This document shows, piece by piece, positions 12,901-24,870 of a stretch of 64,000 nt of DNA. The stretch comes from Monosporascus cannonballus (taxonomy: Eukaryota; Ascomycota; Sordariomycetes; Xylariales), in contig QJNS01000063.1 of NCBI GenBank assembly GCA_004154925.1, forward strand, positions 276,632 through 340,631, given 5' to 3'. The notes under the pieces are model-generated. The model was not told the DNA's origin, did no database searches, and saw nothing but the letters and a program-made list of their open reading frames with translations. How positions within the stretch are numbered: the stretch's first letter is position 1; the number at the start of each line of letters is the position of its first letter. A program made the translations under genes and the position numbers.

Positions 12901-15148
12901 TAACCTTATTCAAATTAAAGAAATACGAATAAAAATTAATTTTCAAAAGGCAATAAGAATTATTTAAATATTTGGTTACGTTAATAGAATTTACAAACGT
13001 ATTAACAATTTTTGAATAAATAATTAATTACGTATTACGAAAATACTTTAATATTTTCGTCAAATATTATTTCAATAATATTTTTATTTTTTCCGAAATA
13101 AAAAGAAATATATACAAAATACGTTTATAAATTTTTTAAACTTTATAAAATACAAAAATACTTATTATTGCAAAAAAGAATTAATTTTATGCATCAAAAG
13201 TAAAATATTCAAAATATATTATTATCTTAAAATATATTAAAATATATTTTAAAAAAATGGTTATAAATTTAAAATAACAAATGCTAATAATAATTAAAGA
13301 TATATATATATTCTTTGAATTCGCCAATTATCATAAGAAACTTATTTAAAATCTTAATAAAATAACTATATTTTTAATATGTCTTCAGAAAAAAAAGGAT
13401 TTAAATAACCGTTAAATACGGGGAAAATATTTCAAATTATTAAAAATACGATTATTAACAAATCAATACTAATTTGATACGATTTAAGCCGCTTTATTAA
13501 ATTAAAAACCGATATTTCGAATTACACATTAAACGTAATAATCGGATAACGAAATAATTAATGCAAATTATAATTTATTATATTGTTTTGATGTAAATTA
13601 AAAAAACCGAATTTAATTATAATATTCTAAATAAAACATTTATGCCCAATATTATCTTATTTCGAAAATTTAAGCATTTTTTAAAAGAAAGCTTATACCA
13701 GATTAAAATTTATACGTATTATCAAAATTTTACCCGATTTATTATAATTAGGGAATTTATAAAATAATAATTAAAATATGCCGAAAAACTAAAAAATTTC
13801 GATTTCATTATTATTTACAAAAAAAAAAATCAAAAAACGGCAAAGCAAATACTTTAAATAAGTAACAAAATTTCGAAAAAAAATTTAATTAAAATGAATT
13901 ATATAATTTTTGATATTATTATAAAAAGATATTTACGTTTACGGCAAATTATAATAATCCGGGCAGTACCTAATAATATATATTAAAGAATTTAATAATA
14001 TAATGATAATTTCCTAAAAAATCAAAATACGAACAAAATACAAATTCGAGAAAAATACCAAAACGATCTAATATAAAAAATAAACAAACATTAATTATAC
14101 GGATATCCAGAAATTTATAAAACCCTAAAACGACTTTAAAGTATATATTTTTTAAAAATAAAATTTACGGTATAAAAAATTATACGGCAATACGATATTT
14201 GCGGTAAAATAAAAATTCGACGATATAAGCCATACGGAAAATTAGAATTATTATTAATCGCAAAATAACTATAATACTTAATTATATTGGATTGTATTAT
14301 TAAATTTTTTATATCAAAAAATCCAATTATAAATATTTATTAAGATAGCAGTTTCGTAATCGTTAACCGCTTTACGAAATCTTTTTATTTTTTATCGTAT
14401 TAGAAAAATGCAAAAGCCGAATAATTAATATATATTTTTTTAAAACATTTCTAATATTTGTAAATTACTAATAAAAATTATAGTAAATAAAGGATTGATA
14501 TTCCTATTTAAATTTTAAGAAAGTTTAATAATATAAATAGGATTAAATAATAATTTATTTAACGTTTTTAAACCTTAAACAGATAAATAAACAAAATAAA
14601 TAAATTAAATTTTAAAAACCTACTTACGATATTATATTAATTATAAACAAAATAACTAAGTCAAACAATAATTAATTATATAATTAGCTTATAATTTTAA
14701 TTATTACGAAAGTATTAAGATAATACTTATAAACATAAATTTTAATTTTATTCCAAAAATTTATAAAAAAATACGGAACGATAATCTTAATAATATCAAA
14801 ATAATTTTTATCTTAAAATAATTACGATAATTATATTAAGAAATAAAAATAAAAATAAAATTCATACGATATCAAATAAACAAATATTATAACCAAAAAA
14901 AAGTTAAAAGGATTAAGTTTCGAAAAAAGGAAAGTAATTTTCCTTATTATTAAAAAGATTTAAATAAAACAATCTAATAAAAAATTCGATTTCAAATAAA
15001 TCGGTCTTTAGAAAATCGCCAAAAGAATCTCAAAAAATAATTACCAATTAAAACTTCCACCAAAAGTTAAATTCCATTCAATTTTTCCTATATCTTTATT
15101 TGAATTAACAGCAAATACAATGAAAATCTATATAGTACAAAACGATAT
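10000..15148 (+). pseudogene. E1 gag-pol, first part (broken)
   Basis: Gag zinc knuckle at 10860-10901 reads CFNYSKIGHKAYKC, spaced C-x2-C-x4-H-x4-C with only the second Cys changed (TGT to TAT). The RT active site at 13068-13079 reads YFNN where Y(L/F)DD is expected, so both catalytic Asp are lost. About 14190-14400 gives the integrase: a DICGK zinc-finger half, RRYKPYGKLELL and IVNRFTKSFYFL. About 15095-15120 gives LFELTAN, the stretch before the chromodomain. E2 interrupts at 15148 and the frame resumes at 21831. Stops are predominantly TAG for Trp and TAA for Gln. Confidence 0.88.
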
Positions 15149-15531
15149 TATGACGAACTATGCGATTTAACCAATTATTAAACCTTAGTTGTACGGGTTT
15201 ATGTTAGCAGAAATATCGTAAAAATCTAAGCAATAAATAACTTAATTACATCTTTTAATATCAAAGGCGCAAAAGTATATTGCAAACTATTGGTATTAAT
15301 AAATATTACAAACTGGTATTATTTAAACTATAGAAATAATAAGCATATATATTTTTATGGGTTAATTAAATTTTTATTAAATTTTGACGTTATCATAAAT
15401 CTAATATTATTAAATGCGGTTAATTTTAAATAGATTTATTTGGATCTCGATATTAAAAAAAATCCAAATTACGTAACTTTTTTTTATAGGTCCAACCGTT
15501 TTCATAACCGATCTTGGGTTAAATCGTAATA
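15149..15531 (-). repeat. E2 3' LTR
   Basis: Read on the plus strand it starts TATGACGAACTATGCGATTT and ends AAATCGTAATA, the reverse complement of the family termini (TGTTACGACC...GTCACA) after RIP. About 383 bp. Confidence 0.88.
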
Positions 15532-15600
15532 CGATTTTCTTTCTTTTAAAATCTTTGCCTTTAATAATTTTCTTTCTTAATAAATTATTTTTTTTTCACC

Positions 15601-16170
15601 ATGGCAGGTCGTATTATTAACCGTTAACCTCATAATCGTCTCAATTAGAAAAAAAACCTAAATTTTCTGATTACTTATATTATTAAATTCGGTTTTGAAA
15701 TTATACCGTATATTCCTTATTTCGAAAATAATAGCAAATGTTAAATAATTAAAAATATTCGTCGTTATAACGAATATATTAAAAACCGTCGTCGTTATAA
15801 TAATTTTGACGTTTTAATTGATTCTTTACGTCGTTTTAAAAAAAATCGTTTAAATCGCGAAAAAATATTATTAAAAAAACGTTTCTACGTTTTTAATAAA
15901 AATTAAAAAAGGATTTGGTACGTAAATAGCGTAATATTAATAAAATTATTAATCGCCTTTTTTGTTTTCGTCGTTAAACAAAGTTTTTTTACGTTAAGAA
16001 AATCAAAATTATTAATCGTAATCTTTAGTTAATAAATAAGCTAAATAAGCAAAAATGGACGGAAGCCGAAGTTCCGCTTTCTGTGCCATCTTTTGTTTCT
16101 TTTAATTGGTTTATTTTTAAGGACCTTAATTAAGGAGCTTACCTTGGTAATTCCGTCGCCGCTGGTAAAA
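15601..16170 (+). pseudogene. E2 antisense gene: Zn2Cys6-like protein (broken)
   Basis: Encoded opposite to E2 gag-pol, between chromodomain and 3' LTR. The start is ATGGCAGG at 15601 in a good context (CACCATGG). Residues 37, 40, 47, 56, 59 and 66 (15709-15798) read Y,Y,C,Y,Y,Y with spacing 2-6-8-2-6, that of a Zn(II)2Cys6 cluster whose Cys codons became Tyr. A basic region follows with RRYNNFDVLIDSLRRFKKNR and later LVRK-RNINKIINRLF, then a tail VPSFVSFNWFIFKDLN. In-frame stops at residues 9, 16 and 48 fit CAA to TAA. Only the cluster spacing suggests DNA or protein binding; function unknown. Confidence 0.8.
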
Positions 16171-19100
16171 ATTATTTAATAGGCATTAAGTGTTAATAAA
16201 ACTCTTAGCGGGTTCCCAGGTATTTTCGGAATCTGGATATTTTTTCCACTTAATTAGGTACTAGGTAAATTTATTTTGTTTTCGTATATCGAACATTTTT
16301 TCTACCTTATATATTTATTTATTTTCTATTTCCATATCGTTTTATATTGTATATATTTTAATAATATTTGCTGTTAATTCGAATAGAAAAATTAAAAAAA
16401 TTAAATAAAATTTAATTTTTTAGTAAAAACTTTAATTAATAAGTATTTTTTAACATTTTCTTAACGATTTTATATAAATCGATATATTTAAAATCGAACT
16501 TTTATTAAATCGTTTTATTTAAATGTTTTTAATAACGAAAAAAAGTATTTCCTTTTTTTCGAAAATTAATTCTTTTAATTTTTCCTGGTTATAATATTTA
16601 TTTATTTAATTTCGTATAAATTTTAATTTTCATTTTATTTGTTAATATAATTATCGTAATTATTTTAACGTAAGAAATATTTTAATATTAATTAAATTTT
16701 TATTAAATAGTTTTTAATAACTTTTTAAAATAAAATTAAAGTTTAGGTTAACAAATATTTTATTAATATTTTCGTAATAATTAATATTATAAATTAATTA
16801 AGTAATTAATAATTTTTAACTTAAGTATTTTATTCGTAATTAATATAATTTATTTATTTATTTATTTAATATTTATATACGTTAAATAATTTATAATTAT
16901 TATTAATTTATATTATTAAACTTTATAAAAACTTTAATAGAAATATTAAGGTTTTATTTAATATAATATTTATTATTAATTTGTACATATTAAAACCATT
17001 TTTAAAAAAATATATGTTAATTATTTGGCATTTATACCCTTATAATATAATAAAAAATAAGAGAATTTCATAAATTGGTTAATAATTACGAAAATGTTAT
17101 CTTAATATATTTTCGTAAATTAATATTTTTAATATTAAAAACTTTATAATAAAATCGAATTTAATTAAATATTATAATTATTTCGTAATTTATAATAATT
17201 ATAATTTTCCGTATAATTTATATTATAAAGTTTTCGTCTTAACTTAAATATTGTATTATTATATAATTTCTTATATTATTAATTTTATTTTTTAAAAATA
17301 TATATGTATTAAAATCTTTTTAAAATTTGATAAATCTTTAAATATTTATAAAATTAACATTTATATATTTTTCGTATTAAATCTTTTTAATATTTTTGCG
17401 AAATTTATATTTTATGTATTTTTTAATTTTATAAAAAATTATTATTGTATAATTAAATTTATTAATATATATTATTAAATATTACCCGAATTATTGTAAT
17501 TTGTCGTAAGTATAAATATCCTTTTATAATAATATGAAAATTATTTAATTAATTTTAATTAATTTTTTAAAAAAATTAATTATTTATTTAAAACGTTTAT
17601 TTTGTTATTTTCTAATTCTTTTATATAAATAATATTGAAATCGAAATTTGTTAATTTTTCTGCAAATTTTAATTATTATTTTATGAATTCCTTAATCGTA
17701 ATAAATCGGGTAAAAATTTTATAATTTATATAAATTTTAATTTAATATAAATTCCTTTTAAAAATTATTTAAATTTTTAAAATATTATAATAATAATTCT
17801 AAATTATTTATTTAAAATACCGTACTTAAATTCGATTTTATTTAATTTATATCAAAGAAATATAATAAAATATAATTTACCTTAATTATTTCGCTATATA
17901 ATTATTACGTTTAATACGTAATCTAAAATATCGGTTTTTAATTTAACGGAACGGCTTAAATTATATATAATTAATATTAATTTATTAACAATTATATTTT
18001 TAAAATTTTAAAATATTTTTTTCGTATTTGGTATTTATTTAATTTTTCTTTCGTAAAATTTATTAAAGGTGTAATTATTTTATTAAAATTTCGAATAAAA
18101 ACTTTATAAAAATTCATAAATTTAACGAATATCTATATTATTTTAACCGGTATTTAGATTTATTATTTTATAATTATAATAATGTTTTTAGGCTTATTAT
18201 AATATATTTTAATATTATAATATATTTTTAATATTTCATTTTTTATATACAAAATTAATTTTTTTTAAGTTAATAAATACTTTTACGTTTAATAAAATTT
18301 AAAAAACTTTTGTAAACGTATTATATATAGAGTTTTTTTATTTTTAAAAACTAAAAATATCGTCGAAATAATATATAACGAAAATATCGAAATATTTTCG
18401 TAATATATAATTAATTATTCGTTAAAAAATAATTAATACGTCCGTAAATTTTATTAATATAATTAAATCTTTAAATAATTTATATTGAATTTTAAAAAAT
18501 AATTTTTATTCGGATTTTTATTAATTTTAATAATATTATATTCATTTTTAAAGTTAAATATTATAAATTATTTAATTTCGTAAAACCAGTTTTTTATTTC
18601 CGTAATTAAAAATAATAAGATTTCAGTTTTAATAATAATATTATTTAATTATTCATAATTAATCATAAATTGCAATTTTCTATTTTTTTAAATACGAAAA
18701 ATATTAAATATATTATTAATAATTTCAAAAATTTAATTTACTTTTTTTGTAACCGATTTTTTACGTTTTCCTTAAAAATACTTAATTTGTTTTTGTTAAA
18801 ATTGTAAATAAAGTAAAATTTTGTTAGAAATCTTTTTTTAAAAATTATTTCATAATTTTATTCGCTATATTTTAATAATTTTATGTCGAATTCTTTTTTT
18901 AAAAAACTATTAATATTTATAATATTATAATAATATATAAATTAATATTTTAATTTCTTAAGTTATTATTTTTATTATTTCAAATTAGTATTTAATTATT
19001 TTAATTTTTTAAATAATAATAGTAATATGTCGGATTTTCCTTTAATATATATTTTTTTTATATTTTATTTTTTTAAATAATAAGATATTTGTTATATCCT

Positions 19101-21443
19101 TAGACTTATATGTATTATTATTATTGATCAAATATTCAAATCTTAAGTTTTTTTTTTACGTTTATTAATAAAAAATAAAACGAATTTTGTTTAATTAATT
19201 TTTGCATTAATTAAAACTCCGTATTAATATATTTATAATAATTTTAAAATTATATTTTAATTTAGTAATAAAATAATATCAAAATTAACCGTTTAATATC
19301 GTCCTTAATAAAAATCTTAAAAGAATTAATTTTATATATAACTTTTCGGTTATCGTAAATAGATTTCCAATTTTTAATATTTATTATTTTATAAAGTTTT
19401 AATTTATATTTTTATAATAATTTAAATTTATTATCTATATTTCACATAGTATAATTTTCACTTAAAATTCCATAATTTATTATTATAATATACCAATACA
19501 TTTTAATATTTATTTTCAAAATAATAAAGTTAGTAACGTTTTTTATTGTTATATTTAAAACTTTTTTTAGGAATTTCCCTTAATTTGTTTAGGTTTTATT
19601 ATTTTGTAATTTTTTAAAAATAAATTTCTTTTGAATTCTTAGTCGAATTGATCAAACTTTATTTGTATTTTTATATATAACGTATTAAGTTATTATATTT
19701 ATCATTATTGTCGGCGTATTACTTTTTCGAATAGTATTAATTATTCCTAATTGTTTTATAATTTTTTTATTGAATAAATTATTTTTTCATATATATACTT
19801 ATATCCCATTATACGTTATCTTAATTATTGTTTCAAAAGTTCTTTATAAATTAACCTATTTTTTAATAACTTTTTTTTAAGAAAATCCGTAATAATTAGT
19901 AAATAAAAATAAAAATCCATAATAACTTTTTAATAATGCCTTTTTACGGTACGTTAAATTAATTCTTTTTTCGTTTAATAATTATTTTATTTATAATAAT
20001 TAAAATACTTTTTACCGGCATTATTTTTTTTAAGTTAACTTTTTATTTCGGCTAATTATTCAATATTTCTTAGAGTTATAATTAAAAATTATTAATATTA
20101 TTATTTATTTTTTTTATTATATTTAATACGGTTTAAAAATTGAAATCCATGATAATATATACAAATAATTTATATATAAATATATTATTTTTATTTTTCG
20201 TAATCGGGATATTTTCGTTATTAATAATATATAGCTTATTTTTTTCCGTATCGATTAAAAGTTCCGTGATAAATTCTTTTTATTTAGTTCTGGTATTTAC
20301 GTTATTATCCTTATAATATTTTTTGCTATGCTTATAATATTTATTAAGTTAGCTTTTTAACTTTTTATATTTTTTATCGAATTTCTTATCGTAATAATCC
20401 CTATTAGATTTTTTGCTTTAAACCTAATACGTATTAGGCTTAAATTTTATTAATAAATTTATAATTATTTTTTTAATTATTTTTAAACTATGTTTCCGAT
20501 ATAAGTATTTAATTTTTTTATAACAATGTTTTAGATTTTTTATATTTATAAAATTTATATCTTATTTTACTATAATTATAATATTTAATTTAGCTTTAAT
20601 TTTATTTATAAGTAATACCAGGTTTTATAAGTTTTAACGCCGTTCCGTAAAAATAAAAAGTATGTTTCGTTTTGTCCCTGAGTTAAACTTATTATATTCC
20701 GAACGTAAAATATATTATCTTTTTTTTAAATTATTTTGTAAACTGTTAATTATTGATCTTAATTAAATTTATAATATATCGGTCCAAAATAATTAATTAT
20801 TTAAATCGAATAAATTTATCCGTTATATTATTTTTTAGCTTTTTATAAAATATATTAATAAATACGTCGGCTTTGTTATTTTCTGATTTTGCCTTAATTA
20901 CAAACTTTTTAAAGGTTACGATATTCTTAAATGCAGGTCTTTTTTCTTTAAATCAAAGAAATTATTAGGCCGCAAATTACTTTTTATCCGGATTGCCGAA
21001 ATTATTACGTATTTTATTTTTAAACTTTATATAAATTAAAAAAAAATCTTATTAATAAAATCCATTTTATCCGGCTTTTTTATTTTTAAAAATGTCTTAT
21101 AATAAGCTCAAATTAATTAACTATATTTCTTATTAGGCATACTTTTATTATTAAGATTATATCCGTTAAATTATTAAAATTTAAAAAACGAAAATAAATT
21201 CGTATTTAAATTAAAAAAATTTAAAGCTTACCTTTTTTATCGTAGAATTCTGGTTTCTTAGGCTTTATACGGGCGAAAAAAAATTAAGTAAATAACCAAA
21301 CCATAAATTATCGAATTCCTTTTTAATTCTCGAATCCGAATCTAAAGCTATTAAATAGGGGTTTCTTAAATATTAGTCAATATTTTAACAATATTAAATA
21401 TTACTTAAAATTTAATAATATTATTAAACAAAAGTTTATAACA
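16168..21443 (-). pseudogene. E2 gag-pol (broken)
   Basis: From right to left: gag knuckle relic at 20542-20583 reading YYNYSKIRYKFYKY (all four zinc ligands of C-x2-C-x4-H-x4-C are Tyr); RT active site at 18359-18370 reading YFDD, intact; chromodomain at about 16170-16340, matching the E1 and E4 chromodomains, with DSENTWEP-like remains. Gag has suffered more than the RT core. The chromodomain end converges tail-to-tail with the antisense gene. Confidence 0.85.
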
Positions 21444-21825
21444 TATAACGAATTATGCAATTTAATTAATTATTTAATTTTAATCGTACGGGTTTATATT
21501 AGCAAAAATATCGTAAATATTTAAATAATAAATATTTTAATTATATTTTTTCATATTAAAAACGCAAAAATATATTACAAATTATTAATATTAATAAATA
21601 TTACAAATTAATACTATTAAAATTATAGAAATAATAAACGTATATATATTTATAAGTTAATTAAATCTTTATTAAATCTTATCGTTATTACAGATCTAAT
21701 ACTATTGGATTCGGTTAATTCTGTATAGATTTATTTAGATCTCGATACCAAAAGAGATCCAAATTACGTAATTTTTTTTGTAGGTCCGACCGTTTTCGCG
21801 GCCGATCTTGAGTTAGGTCGTAACA
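21444..21825 (-). repeat. E2 5' LTR
   Basis: Starts TATAACGAATTATGC and ends TTAGGTCGTAACA on the plus strand; 382 bp, same subtype as the 3' copy. The right half (CCGACCGTTTTCGCGGCCGA) is better preserved than the left. It abuts E1 coding sequence exactly at the GATAT duplication. Confidence 0.9.
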
Positions 21826-21830
21826 GATAT

Positions 21831-22005
21831 AAAAATAAAAAACAAACAAATATACGAAATAGAAAAAATATTCGATATATAAAAACAAAACGGACTTACC
21901 CAATACCTGATCAAATAAAAAAAACATTCAAATTTCGAAAACACCTAGAAACCTGCCAAAAATCTTATTAACGCCTAACGCCTATTAAAGAATTTTTACC
22001 AGCAA
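21831..22005 (+). pseudogene. E1 chromodomain (integrase C-terminus), after the E2 insertion
   Basis: Reads QIYEIEKIFDI, a stop, then TQYLIK, a stop at the Trp position, NFENT, a stop at the next Trp, then KPAKNLINA and RLLKNFY. This matches the chromodomain pattern (YxVExIL...YLVKWxGY...NTWEP..NL..). The first and second tryptophan codons are TAA/TAG. Chromodomains at the end of integrase define chromoviruses and in known cases steer integration to particular chromatin. The most readable chromodomain in the window. Confidence 0.9.
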
Positions 22006-22059
22006 CGATAAAGTTACTAAGAAAAACCCCCCAGTTAAAATCCTTAAAAATGGACCAAT

Positions 22060-22568
22060 TAAAGGAATCAAAAATAATACAAAAGGAAAAACCTCGGCCT
22101 TCGTAAGTTCCTATTCGTCCAGCTTATATATTAATTAAAAACCGCGATTAATAATTTTACCTCTCTTAACGTAAAAAAATTTCTTTTAACGACGAAAACG
22201 AAAAATGTGACTAATAATTTCGTTAATATTACGCTGCTTACGTACCAAATCCTTTTTTAATTTTTACTAAAGGCGCAAAAACGTCTTCTGAACAATAATA
22301 TCTTCGCAATTTAAACAATTTTTTTCTTTTCCAATATAACGAAAAAAATCGATTAAAACGCCAAAACCATCGTAAGGACGATGGTTCTTAATACATTCGC
22401 TATAACGACGAATTTCTTTAATTATTTGACATTTGGTACTACTTTCGAAATAAAACATATACGGCATAATTTCAAAACTAAATTTAACAACATAAACAAC
22501 CAAAAAATCTAATTTTCTCTTTAATTAAGACGATTGCGAAACTTACGGTTAATAAAATAACCTGCCAT
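22060..22568 (-). pseudogene. E1 antisense gene: Zn2Cys6-like protein (best preserved copy)
   Basis: Minus strand, so opposite to E1 gag-pol. ATGGCAGG start at 22566-22568, as in E2; one base is missing before the main open frame of 78 codons (22267-22503). In that frame residues 15, 18, 25, 34, 37 and 44 read Y,Y,C,Y,C,Y with spacing 2-6-8-2-6, as in a Zn(II)2Cys6 cluster. The last segment (KNHRPYDGFGVLID) leads into a charged helical part, LVRKQRNINEIISHIF, that continues past the stop to about 22060. I recall similar cysteine-cluster plus coiled-coil proteins in fungal genome annotations but cannot check this here. Confidence 0.82.
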
Positions 22569-22632
22569 AATAAAAAAAGATAACTTACTAAGAAAATCTT
22601 TAAAGACAAAAATCCTAAAAAAGGGAAGATCG

Positions 22633-23028
22633 TATTACAACCTAACCCAAAATCGGCCGCAAAAACGGTCGGACTCATAAAAAGGGGATACGTAATTTGG
22701 ATCTCTTTTGGCATCAAGATCTAAATAAATCTATATAAAATCAATCGAATCTAATAATATTAAATTTATAACAACGTCGAAATCTAATAAAGATATAATT
22801 AACCTATAAAACTATATACGCTTATTATTTCTATAATTTAAATACCTTTAATTTATAATACTTATTAATACCAATCGTTTGCAATATAATATCGTTACTT
22901 AAGGCACCTTTGGTATTACGAAACGTAACACGTTACTGTATTTATTGCTCAGATTCCCACGATACTTCTGCCAATATAAACCCGTCGACTTAAGGTTTAA
23001 TATTTGATTAAACCGCCTAGTCGTCATA
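22633..23028 (+). repeat. E1 3' LTR
   Basis: Starts TATTACAACC, ends TCGTCATA; 396 bp, matching the 5' LTR in length and layout. Less mutated in its 3' half (CCAATCGTTTGCAATATAA, CAGATTCCCACGATACTTC). The right flank ATAAT completes the target duplication. A purine run with GAAGATCG precedes it and could be the polypurine tract. Confidence 0.9.
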
Positions 23029-23033
23029 ATAAT

Positions 23034-23801
23034 TCCTTTTTATTTAGGGGGTATATCGTTGAATAAAGGTATTTATATTAATTATTAAGCTTTATAGCAC
23101 CCGGAAACATCTTATTCCGGCGTTTTTATAATATATAGAAAACTTCCTAATTACCGTTCCTTGGAGCTTAATTCTAGTTAAACAATTATTATTTCACACA
23201 TTTTATGTAACCTTTTCTCGCGATCAGCCTAACTGTGACACTTTAATTGTTACATGACATTACGACGAGGAGCCTATGTGGGACAGTGTCCCCGTCATCT
23301 GCTACCACACCACATTATGATGAGGCGCAGAATGGGACAATAACACTTTTGTTGGGGACTCAGGGGTGGCACCCCTCGTGCTCACTGGTGTGGATTCTGA
23401 TCCCCGGATGTAGCGTCCTTTCCGGATTAGGCTTAGCGACGGGTGCCCTCGTTTTAACGAAGTAAGCTGGCGAACGGAATGGACGAAAGTTATCGTGCCC
23501 TCGTTGTAACGTAGTGAGCTTGCCATCTACCCACATATTTGCTAGTAACTGCCCACGAGGCGGGTTATGCGACGATCACGCAAAGCCTTGCCCCTTAGAC
23601 GTGTTATGGAAAACGGCAGCACCCTGTCTCGTTAAGATCACCGTGGTCGGCTGCGAAAAGTAAATAGGTGAGTATGTATCACGAGGGGGGGTACCAGCCT
23701 GGGTTGATTAATTGTTAATTGGGATTATTCCTATTGATGTTGTTTCTTAACTGCAATTGATTTCTGTAATCTATTTTTTAAACGATCTTTCCGGCCAACA
23801 C
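23034..23801. other. Segment of mostly normal composition, no gene recognised
   Basis: The right flank of E1. From about 23160 onward it keeps ordinary CA/TG content and shows little RIP. It includes an imperfect direct repeat of GTGCCCTCGTT(T/G)TAACG at 23443 and 23495 (52 bp apart). Two overlapping open frames on opposite strands (23247-23465 plus, 23302-23526 minus) look like chance frames; neither has a motif I recognise. Probably single-copy subtelomeric DNA or an unmutated repeat. Confidence 0.5.
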
Positions 23802-24226
23802 TGTGACGGCTAGGCGGTTTAACCAACTATTAAACCTTAGTCGTACGGGTTTATATTAGCCGGAGTATCGTGGGATTCTGAACAATAAATACAGGAACGT
23901 ATTACGTCTGTTGATACCAAAACTTATATCGCAAACGATTGATATTGACAAGTATTGCAAACTGCTATTATTCAAATTATGGAATTATTAAGCGTATATA
24001 TCTTCTTCTTGTTTTAAGGTATTTTAGCTGGCTTAAAGGTATTTAATTACTTAAGTTACCTTAAGCCCCTTTAAGCTTTTCATAGTTCGGCTGGCTTAAC
24101 ATCCTTAAGCTAATAATAACGTTTAAACATTTTAAGCCAATTACGTAATTTTTTGGCCATAGTCGGAGCTTGTATTTTCTGGGACTTCGACCGTTTTTAA
24201 AAAGCCAAAACCGTCAAATTATAATG
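23802..24226 (-). repeat. E3 3' LTR
   Basis: Starts TGTGACGGCTAGGCGGTTTA and ends CAAATTATAATG on the plus strand, the reverse of the family ends. Contains TTAAGCCCCTTTAAGC-type units, placing it in the E3/E4/E8 LTR subtype with GGCTTAA repeats. Mildly mutated compared with its neighbours. Confidence 0.88.
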
Positions 24227-24321
24227 CGATTTCTCTTTTTCCAAGATCTTTATCCTTAAAAATCAATCATTTAGTTTATTAATCTTAATAAGTAACTTTT
24301 TTTCGTTTATATTTATTATAT

Positions 24322-24865
24322 CTGATCGTATCGAAAAACCTCGTTTTCGCCAAAGCGTTAATGCTTTAATTTTTTCAGAACGTATTAGTCGTTTTGGTTT
24401 TATTATGTCGTCGAACTTCTTTTATTTGCGTTGTAAATTTAAAAACAAGATTTGCAAAGCTCATGATAATTCGGAATATATATGCGTTATACCGGGTACG
24501 GAGGCCTTTGAAGCCTTTTTGGTCTTTCCAAATTTGAAAATAATAAATTTATTACCAAAAAAATGGTTTAAAACTGGAAAAATGTATTATTAAGAAAAGG
24601 TTACTCAAGGTTTAATAATGTTTAAATGAACTATGTGGCCGTTTAAGACGTTTGCGGAAATAAAAAAAAGCTTATTTTTAATCATAACATAAAGCTGTTT
24701 TATCGGGGTATTTAAGGCGTAAAAGCTATAAAGCAATTGAAGCGTTTAAAAAAGGAATAAAAACAATTAAAGGCTGCAGTTATATATATTACATTAATAT
24801 AGGCTGCGGCTAATTGGCCCGATATCCCGGTTATTAATTAGTTAATTATTAATTAAAACTGGCCC
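24322..24865 (+). pseudogene. E3 antisense gene: Zn2Cys6-like protein
   Basis: Plus strand, opposite to E3 pol. Reads SDRIEKPRFRQSVNALIF, then a start at 24405 with 62 open codons to 24593, including YLRCKFKNKIC. The N-terminal SDRIEK..R and RFGF blocks are shared with the E4 and E8 copies. The Cys spacing Y-x2-C-x6-C fits the cluster, but the second half (SEYICVIPGTE) is shifted, so it is probably damaged by an indel. Further on the conserved tail AANWPDIPVIN appears at about 24801-24833. Ends at the E4 insertion. Confidence 0.7.
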
Positions 24866-24870
24866 GTTAT

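Larger units (their letters stand above)
15149..21825 (-). mobile_element. E2: complete Ty3/gypsy chromovirus nested in E1
   Basis: About 6.68 kb, inserted in the integrase region of E1. A perfect 5-bp duplication flanks it, GATAT at 15144-15148 and 21826-21830. The 3' LTR is on the left (15149-15531) and the 5' LTR on the right (21444-21825). Between them on the minus strand are gag, RT, integrase and chromodomain, and on the plus strand the antisense gene. Same LTR subtype as E1 and E6. Confidence 0.93.
9604..23028 (+). mobile_element. E1: Ty3/gypsy chromovirus, split by E2
   Basis: Complete element in two pieces, 9604-15148 and 21831-23028 (about 6.7 kb without the insert). The 396-bp LTRs at both ends belong to the same subtype, and a perfect 5-bp duplication flanks them (ATAAT at 9599-9603 and 23029-23033). 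The order is LTR, gag with CCHC knuckle, RT, integrase, chromodomain, antisense gene, LTR. E2 sits in the integrase C-terminal region with its own duplication GATAT. All coding parts are broken by RIP. Confidence 0.92.

Noticed and set aside
21715..21927. 70-codon minus-strand frame across the E2 LTR/E1 junction
   Set aside because: It spans an insertion border and runs opposite to the clear E1 chromodomain.
23247..23526. Two overlapping frames on opposite strands in unmutated DNA
   Set aside because: No recognised motif and mutually overlapping; composition alone allows such frames. Kept only as an unexplained segment.
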